A stretch of DNA of 13,489 nt from JAPOQD01 sp964620555. Lineage in GTDB: Bacteria; Pseudomonadota; Gammaproteobacteria; Pseudomonadales; Halieaceae. The notes beneath the pieces were generated by a model, which was given only the letters and a program-made list of their open reading frames with translations, made no database searches and was not told where the DNA came from. The stretch spans positions 1 to 13,489 of the forward strand of contig CAZUGZ010000050.1 in NCBI GenBank assembly GCA_964620555.1, in the 5' to 3' direction. The translations under genes were made by a program, and so were the position numbers. Shown here piece by piece: positions 7,237 to 13,489 of the stretch. The first letter of the stretch is position 1. Every line of letters begins with the position of its first letter.

Positions 7237-7677
7237 TCAAGGTTTCGGTTTGGGTGGGCTGCTGCTGCGCGGGCTGGTTTTTCGGGCGGGCTTTTTGGGT
7301 GCTGCCAGGGCGTCCACCTTCTTCGTGAGCGCGTTCACCTTCTTCGTGAGTGCGTCCAGTTTGTCGTGTATGGCCGCCAGGTCCTCGCCGTGGGTCTCGG
7401 TAGAGAAACGGAAATTCTCCCGCACCCTGCGGATTCTCTCCTCCACCGATTCCCTGCTCGCGTCGCGGGCGTTGGACAGGGACTCCCGCACCTCTTCTTC
7501 CAGCGCTTCGCCCTTCTTCACCAGATCCCGAAACAGCCGGGGAGGCTGCCGGGTTACCCGTTCCAGCCGATCCTGGGCGTCATCCACTGCCTTGCCGTAG
7601 GCTCCCAGCCCCGCCAACCAGATGTTCTTGGCAATTTCGCTGGCCTTGTCGGATACCTTGGGTTTGTCGTCGCTCAT
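7237..7677 (-). CDS. Phasin (PhaF/PhaI-type granule-associated protein)
   Basis: This 146-residue phasin coats polyhydroxyalkanoate granules. The family block KNIWLAGLGAYGKA (residues 17-30) is present, followed by an amphipathic helix to about residue 90. A heptad coiled coil runs through about 107-124 (LDALTKKVNALTKKVDAL), and the tail is short and basic with Lys, Pro and Ser (APKKPARKTSPR...). The tail recalls the DNA-binding end of PhaF but lacks long AAKP repeats, so the protein is between PhaI and PhaF in design. ATG 7677 has a strong site, GGGAGG at 7683-7688, with 5 nt spacing. The PhaD-like regulator gene follows directly. The coiled coil is encoded by a 21-bp DNA repeat. Confidence 0.9.
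   Translation of the reverse strand: MSDDKPKVSDKASEIAKNIWLAGLGAYGKAVDDAQDRLERVTRQPPRLFRDLVKKGEALEEEVRESLSNARDASRESVEERIRRVRENFRFSTETHGEDLAAIHDKLDALTKKVNALTKKVDALAAPKKPARKTSPRSSSPPKPKP
7310..7351. repeat. 21-bp tandem repeat in the phasin gene
   Basis: Two adjacent 21-bp units (7310-7330 and 7331-7351) differ at only two positions, and a third partial unit follows (7352-7359). Each unit encodes one heptad of the phasin coiled coil. The in-frame unit length suggests recent duplication by slippage, so copy number could vary between strains. Confidence 0.85.
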
Positions 7678-7756
7678 GCCTGCCTCCCGCCGCCCTCGGC
7701 TGCCGGCCATCATACACCAAATGGAGCCGCCGGGTGATGGCGGTACCGCGCCCCGG

Positions 7757-9346
<1,590 letters not shown>

Positions 9347-9388
9347 GCCAAGGCAGAGCGAGGCTTGCGGCTCGGTGAGAGCGGCGCC

Positions 9389-9417
9389 ATTATGTCAGAA
9401 TCGTCCGGCGATGCGAA
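9389..9417 (-). promoter_or_regulatory. Candidate promoter of pckA
   Basis: On the minus strand, TTCGCA (9417-9412) and CATAAT (9394-9389) are 17 bp apart, and the -10 box is preceded by TGA (9397-9395), an extended -10 element. Transcription would start near 9382, giving a leader of about 36 nt. A weak hairpin, ACGGG...CCCGT (9418-9436), lies immediately upstream and may end yrfG transcription. Confidence 0.5.
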
Positions 9418-9448
9418 ACGGGGAGAAAAATCCCGTGGCCGCCGGGTT

Positions 9449-10117
9449 TCAGATCGGCGGCCCCGCAATCGGCAGTATTTCCCCGAAGTGCAGAATCCCC
9501 GGAAAGCGGGCATCGCGGCGCGGCGGTTTGTGGCTGTCCGGCTGCAGGACGAGCAGCAACTGGTCGATGCCGTGTCGCCGGGCGGCATCGAGCACGGTCT
9601 GGTTGTCGTCGATCAGCAGCGTGGTCCGGGGATCGAAGGGATGGCGGTGTTGCAGTCGCCGCCAGAATTCCGGGTCCTCCTTGGGCAGGCCCAGGTCGTG
9701 GGACATGACCATTGCGTCAAACCAGTGCGCAAGCCCGAGTTCCGCCATTTTGATGTCCACACTGTGCTGGTGTGCATTGGTAACCAGGTGCACCCTTTTG
9801 CCCTGTGCCCGCAGCTTCGAGAGTAATTCTTCGGCCCCGGGCCGCAGCCGGATCAGGTGTTTCACATCGTGCTTGAGGGCGGCGACATCCAGTTGCAACT
9901 CGGTTGACCAGTAGTCCACCGAATACCATTGCAGGGTGCCCTGCCTGGCGTCGAAGCGGGACAGCAACTGCCGCCGCGTCTCCACCTCGCAGCGGCCGTG
10001 GCGCCGGGCAAAGCAGCGCGGCAGGTATTCGTTCCAGAAATAGTTGTCAAAATGGAGGTCCACCAGGGTTCCATCCAGGTCCAGCAGCACGGTTTCCACG
10101 GTGTCCCAGTCGATCAT
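9449..10117 (-). CDS. yrfG: GMP/IMP nucleotidase (HAD family)
   Basis: This 222-residue HAD-superfamily phosphatase resembles E. coli YrfG, which dephosphorylates GMP and IMP. The four HAD motifs are visible: DLDGTLVD (13-20, nucleophile Asp13 with Asp15), VTNAH (112-116), Lys146 in PKEDPEFW, and LLIDDNQTV (167-175, Asp170/171). The cap region contains the conserved DNYFWNEYLP near 24-33. ATG 10117 is preceded by a purine-rich site AAGGGGA. In enterobacteria yrfG lies close to hslR, hslO and pckA; here pckA is the direct neighbour, which supports the assignment. HAD substrates are hard to predict, so the activity is by family. Confidence 0.87.
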   Translation of the reverse strand: MIDWDTVETVLLDLDGTLVDLHFDNYFWNEYLPRCFARRHGRCEVETRRQLLSRFDARQGTLQWYSVDYWSTELQLDVAALKHDVKHLIRLRPGAEELLSKLRAQGKRVHLVTNAHQHSVDIKMAELGLAHWFDAMVMSHDLGLPKEDPEFWRRLQHRHPFDPRTTLLIDDNQTVLDAARRHGIDQLLLVLQPDSHKPPRRDARFPGILHFGEILPIAGPPI

Positions 10118-10150
10118 TCCCCTTCCCTTTACCGGCGCCGGCCCCGATTC

Positions 10151-10179
10151 AGTATGCGACACCGGAAGATTTTTATCGA
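10151..10179 (-). promoter_or_regulatory. Candidate promoter of yrfG
   Basis: On the minus strand TCGATA (10179-10174) and CATACT (10156-10151) are separated by 17 bp. Both boxes keep four of six consensus bases. The start point would be about 27 bp before the yrfG ATG, leaving room for its ribosome-binding site. Confidence 0.35.
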
Positions 10180-10196
10180 CATTGTGGCGCGGGCTG

Positions 10197-10225
10197 TTGC
10201 CCCCTGATGAGGTTTGGGTTATACC
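10197..10225 (+). promoter_or_regulatory. Candidate promoter of the YdcH-like gene
   Basis: TTGCCC (10197-10202) and TATACC (10220-10225) are exactly 17 bp apart. The start point expected 7 nt after the -10 box is about 10232-10233, which is the GTG start of the YdcH-like gene itself, implying a leaderless transcript. Confidence 0.4.
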
Positions 10226-10232
10226 TGTACCG

Positions 10233-10478
10233 GTGAAGGATGACATTCCACCCACCGACCGGGAACGGACCGCTGCCGGCGAATCCGAGGCATCTCTGGC
10301 CGGGCGCATTCTGGCGCTGCAACAGGAGCACCGGGAGTTGGATGAAAAGATAGCGGTCCTGTACCGGCAACCCTACCGCGATCAATTGCAGTTGCAGCGG
10401 TTGAAAAAACGCAAATTGCAGTTGAAGGATACCATCACCCACCTGCAGCACGACCTGATACCCGATCTGGACGCCTGA
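10233..10478 (+). CDS. YdcH/DUF465 family small coiled-coil protein
   Basis: This 81-residue protein belongs to the YdcH (DUF465) family, whose function is unknown. The signature is the C-terminal charged helix QRLKKRKLQLKDTITHLQ, with an upstream helix LAGRILALQQEHRELDEKIA. Together they predict a helical hairpin or coiled coil. It is slightly longer than E. coli YdcH because of a hydrophilic N-terminal extension rich in Asp, Glu and Thr. GTG 10233 is the only reasonable in-frame start near the conserved part. It has no Shine-Dalgarno sequence at usual spacing, but a promoter places the transcript start right at it. The gene is divergent from yrfG and converges on the cyclotransferase gene. 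Confidence 0.8.
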   Translation: MKDDIPPTDRERTAAGESEASLAGRILALQQEHRELDEKIAVLYRQPYRDQLQLQRLKKRKLQLKDTITHLQHDLIPDLDA

Positions 10479-10508
10479 GGTTCAGCAATCGTCAAAACCG
10501 TCGAGGTC

Positions 10509-10533
10509 CGCGGCCGTTACGGCGTCGGCCGCG
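10509..10533. terminator. GC-rich hairpin between convergent genes
   Basis: CGCGGCCG (10509-10516) and CGGCCGCG (10526-10533) form an 8-bp perfect stem with a 9-nt loop, in the 86 bp between two convergent stops. A smaller hairpin, CTGG...CCAG, follows. Neither has a T-run, so the element may slow or end transcription from either side but is not a classic intrinsic terminator. Confidence 0.3.
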
Positions 10534-10564
10534 CTGGCTGCAACCAGGCCGTTCGGGAAAGAAT

Positions 10565-11380
10565 TCACGGAGCCGCCGACAGCAGCATGAGCTGATACAG
10601 CTTCGGCCAGCGCTTGCCGGTAACGAACAGGCGGCGCTGCTGCGCGTCCCAGGCGATGCCGTTCATCACGTCTTCGGGCCGCTGCCGCTGTTCGCGGGGG
10701 TAGAGGTCCCCCAGGTTCAATTGTGCACTGACCCTGCCCGAGGCCGGATCGATGATGACGATGCGGTCGCTGCGCCAGACGTTGGCGTACACCCGTCCAT
10801 CGATACATTCCAGTTCGTTGAGCAGCTTGACCGGGCCCCGCAAATCTCGCACCCGCACGCTGCGCTGCGCGGCAAAGTGGACGCCATCGAGAAAGTAGAG
10901 TTGGTCGGTGCCGTCGCTGAGTACCAGTTCCGTGCCGTCGGAACAGAGCCCCCAGCCCTGCGCGGCCCGGCCGCCGGCACCGAAGCGGTAGGGCATCCGG
11001 CCGATGAGCTGAAAGCTGGCCCGGTCCCACAGGTAGCCGTGCCCGCTGGTCCAGGTCAGCTGCACCAGCCGGTCACCGAGCAGCGCCAGTCCCTCCCCGA
11101 AATCCGGCGCCGCCAGCGCTCGCCTGCGCAATACCCGGCCGCTGTACAAATCCACCTCGCGCAATTCGGAGTGGCCGTAGTTGCCGGTGCTTTCGTACAG
11201 TTTGCCGTCGCTGTACAACAGACCCTGGGTGAAGGCGCTGGGGTCGTGTGGGTAAACCGCCACCACCCGGTAGTGCAGTTCGGGCTGGGCCAGCGGCGGC
11301 GGGGCGGGGCACAGCCACAACAACAACAGCAGTAACCGGTACCGGTTGCGCTCCCGTCTACACCGGCGTTCGCAGTACAA
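10565..11380 (-). CDS. Glutaminyl-peptide cyclotransferase (plant/bacterial beta-propeller type), exported
   Basis: This matches the plant/bacterial type of glutaminyl cyclase, a five-bladed beta-propeller that turns N-terminal glutamine into pyroglutamate on exported proteins. Family segments include AFTQGLLYSDGKLYESTGNY, SELREVDLYSGRVL, FGEGLALLGDRLVQLTW, LNELECIDGRVYANVW and NGIAWDAQQRRLFVTGKRW. A hydrophobic segment (LLLLLLWLCPAPPPLAQ) after a run of arginines looks like a signal peptide, so the enzyme is probably periplasmic. There is no ATG or GTG near the expected start. TTG at 11380 is a provisional choice giving 271 residues, and TTG codons at 11326-11318 are alternatives. The frame is open further upstream but shows no family similarity there. 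No ribosome-binding site supports the start. Confidence 0.85.
   Translation of the reverse strand: MYCERRCRRERNRYRLLLLLLWLCPAPPPLAQPELHYRVVAVYPHDPSAFTQGLLYSDGKLYESTGNYGHSELREVDLYSGRVLRRRALAAPDFGEGLALLGDRLVQLTWTSGHGYLWDRASFQLIGRMPYRFGAGGRAAQGWGLCSDGTELVLSDGTDQLYFLDGVHFAAQRSVRVRDLRGPVKLLNELECIDGRVYANVWRSDRIVIIDPASGRVSAQLNLGDLYPREQRQRPEDVMNGIAWDAQQRRLFVTGKRWPKLYQLMLLSAAP
11334..11347. repeat. 14-bp perfect palindrome in the signal-peptide region
   Basis: AACCGGTACCGGTT is a perfect palindrome just upstream of the Leu codons of the cyclotransferase signal peptide. It could be a binding site if translation really begins further downstream, or could simply reflect Arg and Tyr codons. Confidence 0.5.
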
Positions 11381-11565
11381 GGTTGGTGAAATATGCGGGC
11401 CAGTCGGCAAGAGCGTTCTCCGCGGGCAGGGAAGATCCTGAAGCAGTCGGGCGGACGAGGCGGCAGTGTAAGAGGGAATCCGCCCCCTTGCCAACCCGGC
11501 GGTTTTCCGGATTGGGGCAGGCCCCGGTCCGCGGTCGTCGCCGCGGCGTGGCCCCGGGGGCAGTT

Positions 11566-11574
11566 TGTTATCAT
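11566..11574 (+). promoter_or_regulatory. Candidate extended -10 promoter of birA-coaX
   Basis: TGTTATCAT contains TATCAT preceded by TGn, the extended -10 form, which explains the poor -35 region (GCGTGG at 17 bp). Transcription would begin near 11581, about 14 nt before the birA ATG. Confidence 0.4.
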
Positions 11575-11594
11575 GGCGGCAGACTGTACTGTGG

Positions 11595-12584
11595 ATGGGT
11601 CTCGTGGCGCCGACCGAGTTGCTGCAACTGCTGGCCGATGGCAGGCTGCATTCCGGCCAGGAACTGGCTTCCGCCCTGGGCGTCAGCCGCACCGCGGTGT
11701 GGAAGCAATTGCGCAGGCTGGAAGCTTTCGGCTTGACGGTGGAGGCCGTCAGGTCCAGGGGCTACCGTTTGCCGGGTGGCCTGGACCTGCTGCACCGGCA
11801 ACGGATTCTGGACGCTCTGCAGGCGCCCGCCGGTGCACTGTTGCAGCGCTTGCTGCTGTGCGAGGTCGTGGATTCCACCAATGCCGAACTGTTCCGCCAA
11901 ATGCGGGACGGCGCACCCGCCCGCGGTCTGGTGTGTGCCGCCGAGCATCAGAGCGCCGGCCGCGGCCGGCGCGGGCGCGCTTGGATCAGCCCCTACGGCG
12001 GCAATCTGTACCTGTCACTGGCCTGGCAATTTGCCGGGGGCGCCGCCGCGCTGGAGGGCCTCAGTCTGGCGGTCGGGGTGGCGGCCAGCAGTGCCCTGGC
12101 CGGCCTCGGGGTCGAAGGCATCGCGCTGAAGTGGCCCAACGACCTGCTGCACAGCGAGGCCAAGCTGGGCGGCATCCTGATCGAGATGAGCGGTGATGCC
12201 GCGGGCAGTTGTGAGGTGGTGGTGGGCCTCGGCATCAATGTGAACATGCCGCCGGCGGCAGCCACCGGCATCGACCGCAATTGGACCGACGTGGGGCGGA
12301 TCGCCGGCTCCCGCCCGCCCGGGCGCAACCAGTTGTTGGCGGCGCTGCTCAACCAGTTGCTGCCGTTGCTGGACGGCTATGAGCGAACCGGGTTTGCCCC
12401 CTGGCGGGAGCGCTGGCAGGCGCTCGATGCCTGGCGCGGTCAGGCGGTGGTGGTCAGCCGCGGTGATGGGCGATCGTTCGGCACCGCCCGCGGGGTAGAC
12501 GGCAGCGGCGCGCTGCTGCTGGAAACCGGCAGCGGCGTGGAGGCGGTGTCCGGCGGCGAGGTGAGCCTGAGCAGGGCGCCATGA
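11595..12584 (+). CDS. birA: Bifunctional biotin ligase and biotin operon repressor
   Basis: BirA activates biotin to biotinyl-AMP and attaches it to the biotin carboxyl carrier of acetyl-CoA carboxylase. It can also bind DNA to repress biotin synthesis genes. The 329-residue product has an N-terminal winged helix (about residues 5-60, HSGQELASALGVSRTAVWKQ), so it is the two-function type. The ligase domain shows GRGRRGR (122-128), GGNLYLS (135-141), KWPNDL (179-184), KLGGILIE (190-197) and VGLGINVN (210-217), with a C-terminal beta domain ending in GGEVSL. ATG 11595 gives the usual N-terminus; the frame is open to a TTG at 11565 but that part overlaps the promoter. No clear ribosome-binding site is present. 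The stop overlaps the coaX start by 4 bp (ATGA). Confidence 0.96.
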   Translation: MGLVAPTELLQLLADGRLHSGQELASALGVSRTAVWKQLRRLEAFGLTVEAVRSRGYRLPGGLDLLHRQRILDALQAPAGALLQRLLLCEVVDSTNAELFRQMRDGAPARGLVCAAEHQSAGRGRRGRAWISPYGGNLYLSLAWQFAGGAAALEGLSLAVGVAASSALAGLGVEGIALKWPNDLLHSEAKLGGILIEMSGDAAGSCEVVVGLGINVNMPPAAATGIDRNWTDVGRIAGSRPPGRNQLLAALLNQLLPLLDGYERTGFAPWRERWQALDAWRGQAVVVSRGDGRSFGTARGVDGSGALLLETGSGVEAVSGGEVSLSRAP

Positions 12585-13336
12585 TACTGCTGCTGGACGT
12601 CGGCAATACCCAGGTCAAGTGGCGCTGCCACGACGCTGCGGACGCCGCCGCCCCCCGGCAGGGCGCCGCGCCGCGGCCGGCCCTGGCCGAGTTGCTCGAC
12701 ACCCTGGCCGAATCCTGTCCCGCGGCATCGGTCTGGGTGTCCAGTGTGGCTGGAGCGGAGTTCGACCGGGAGCTGCGCACCCTGCTGGCCGGGCGCTGGC
12801 GACGGGCACCCTGGTTTGCCGCCAGTGAAGCGGCGGCACTGGGTCTGCGCAACAGCTATCGGCGGCCCGGGCAACTGGGCGTCGACCGCTGGCTGGCGAT
12901 GCTGGCCGCCTGGAAAGAACGGCAATCCGGGGTCTGCGTGGTCGATTCCGGCAGCGCCCTGACCATCGATTTCGTCGCCGCCGACGGTCAGCACCTGGGT
13001 GGTTACATCATTCCCGGGCTGGAATCCATGCGCCGGGTTCTGCTCAGTGACACCGGGCGGGTCTTTTCCGGCACCGACCCCCGCGCGGCACTGGCGGCGG
13101 CAAGCTCCACCGAAAGCGCGGTGGACAACGGCCTGCTGCTGGCGCACGCGGGCGCGGTATCGCTGGCCCTGCAGCGCAGCGACGGCGACTTTGCGCTGGT
13201 TTTCAGCGGCGGCAACGGCGCCGCCCTGCACCGCGCCCTGGGGCTGGGTGGCAGTTACTGCGAGACACTGGTGCTGGACGGGCTGTATCTGCTGGGGCAG
13301 GCCCGGACCGGCGGCGGCGGACCCGCCCGGGAGTGA
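12581..13336 (+). CDS. coaX: Type III pantothenate kinase
   Basis: CoaX phosphorylates pantothenate, the first committed step of coenzyme A synthesis, in the cytosol; this type uses a monovalent cation and is not inhibited by CoA. The 251-residue product has the ASKHA-fold phosphate motif DVGNTQVKW (6-14), GVDRWLA (100-106, catalytic Asp102), DSGSALTID (122-130) and GGYIIPG (140-146). SGGNGAALH near the C-terminus completes the family pattern. DSGSALTID has Ser where many members have Thr in the GT pair, a mild variation. The ATG overlaps the birA stop, so the two are translationally coupled. A linker rich in Ala, Pro and Arg at about 19-35 and a Gly-rich C-terminus are lineage-specific. The tRNA promoter follows 13 bp after the stop. 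Confidence 0.95.
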   Translation: MILLLDVGNTQVKWRCHDAADAAAPRQGAAPRPALAELLDTLAESCPAASVWVSSVAGAEFDRELRTLLAGRWRRAPWFAASEAAALGLRNSYRRPGQLGVDRWLAMLAAWKERQSGVCVVDSGSALTIDFVAADGQHLGGYIIPGLESMRRVLLSDTGRVFSGTDPRAALAAASSTESAVDNGLLLAHAGAVSLALQRSDGDFALVFSGGNGAALHRALGLGGSYCETLVLDGLYLLGQARTGGGGPARE

Positions 13337-13349
13337 CGGCGGCGGGAGT

Positions 13350-13378
13350 TTGGTGAAACGGGCGGGCTGGACTAGAAT
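13350..13378 (+). promoter_or_regulatory. Promoter of the tRNA gene
   Basis: TTGGTG (13350-13355) and TAGAAT (13373-13378) are spaced by exactly 17 bp. The bases after the -10 box (gcgctg) are GC-rich, the pattern of promoters under stringent control. Transcription would start near 13385, about 6 nt before the tRNA. Confidence 0.6.
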
Positions 13379-13390
13379 GCGCTGTGGCTG

Positions 13391-13466
13391 GCTGGCGTAG
13401 CTCAGCAGGTAGAGCAGCTGATTTGTAATCAGCCGGTCCTAGGTTCGAATCCTAGACGGCCCACCA
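13391..13466 (+). tRNA. tRNA-Thr (anticodon TGT), with non-pairing acceptor strands
   Basis: This 76-nt gene includes an encoded CCA end. The D arm (TAGCTC...GAGC) and the anticodon arm (stem 13417-13421 with 13429-13433, anticodon TGT at 13424-13426) are canonical. The T arm (CTAGG TTCGAAT CCTAG) is also canonical. The acceptor strands do not pair: 5' GCTGGCG (13391-13397) faces 3' ACGGCCC (13456-13462), with only the first base pair possible. The 5' strand fits a Thr tRNA, and the 3' strand is what a tRNA-Lys starting GGGCCGT would need. Its position after coaX fits the usual Thr-Tyr-Gly-Thr tRNA cluster before tuf. It may be a chimeric join of two tRNA genes. Confidence 0.75.
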
Positions 13467-13489
13467 AAATCAACAACCAAGGCAGAGAC

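Noticed and set aside
7709..7714. TATGAT on the minus strand as a phasin -10 box
   Set aside because: No acceptable -35 box or extended -10 element accompanies it, although its distance to the start would be suitable.
7740..7749. GCGGTACCGC palindrome between pckA and the phasin gene
   Set aside because: It is short, has no T-run, and is easily expected by chance in GC-rich DNA; not enough for a terminator or operator call.
10482..11030. A 182-codon minus-strand frame overlapping the 3' part of the cyclotransferase gene
   Set aside because: The beta-propeller frame matches its family throughout; the overlapping frame has no recognisable domain and is Arg/Gly-rich.
13391..13489. tRNA 3' end as an attachment site for an integrated element
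   Set aside because: No integrase gene and no repeated tRNA 3' segment are visible in the window, and the sequence ends 23 bp after the tRNA.

Overview
The window looks like a piece of a GC-rich gammaproteobacterial chromosome, probably a draft or metagenome-derived scaffold because it carries two 10-N placeholders. The lineage call rests on gene content and order: yrfG next to pckA, birA-coaX followed by tRNA-Thr(TGT), a PhaD-type regulator beside a phasin, and a DUF4212 plus VC_2705-type symporter pair. No closer taxon can be fixed from the sequence. Genes are densely packed; the longest stretch without one is about 214 bp (11381-11594), and no gap exceeds 300 bp. No CRISPR array, integrase, transposase or phage gene is visible.

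Region 1 (1-4482, minus strand) reads as one co-directional series: moaA, a MoxR AAA+ ATPase, a CoxE-like VWA protein, a small DUF4212 membrane subunit and its large sodium/solute symporter, which runs off the window start. Gaps between genes are 5-19 bp, except 101 bp before DUF4212. The VWA gene is broken at the second N-gap (1484-1493), and the sequence on both sides of that gap does not read as VWA gene. On the right flank the opposite strand reads like a TRAP-transporter DctP fragment. The first N-gap (365-374), inside the symporter, looks like a simple scaffold placeholder.

Region 2 (4535-7677) holds an SLC13/DASS anion transporter on the plus strand, divergent from moaA. It converges on a Prx5-type peroxiredoxin. 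Next come a PhaD-like TetR regulator and a phasin, which form a two-gene polyhydroxyalkanoate granule unit.

Region 3 (7757-10478) holds ATP-dependent PEP carboxykinase (pckA) and the GMP/IMP nucleotidase yrfG, both on the minus strand. A small YdcH/DUF465 protein is divergent from yrfG and may have a leaderless transcript. With acetate-type uptake and PHA storage nearby, pckA fits a lifestyle using organic acids and gluconeogenesis, but that is inference.

Region 4 (10565-13466) holds a secreted glutaminyl-peptide cyclotransferase without an ATG start, then birA and coaX overlapping by 4 bp, a well-formed sigma70 promoter and a tRNA-Thr(TGT). The tRNA acceptor strands do not pair: the 5' half looks like Thr and the 3' end looks like tRNA-Lys, so the end of the scaffold may be chimeric.

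I do not see a convincing new biological system. The nearest candidate is the MoxR-VWA pair in line with a two-subunit sodium symporter. The most actionable observations are the assembly anomalies at the VWA gap and the tRNA.
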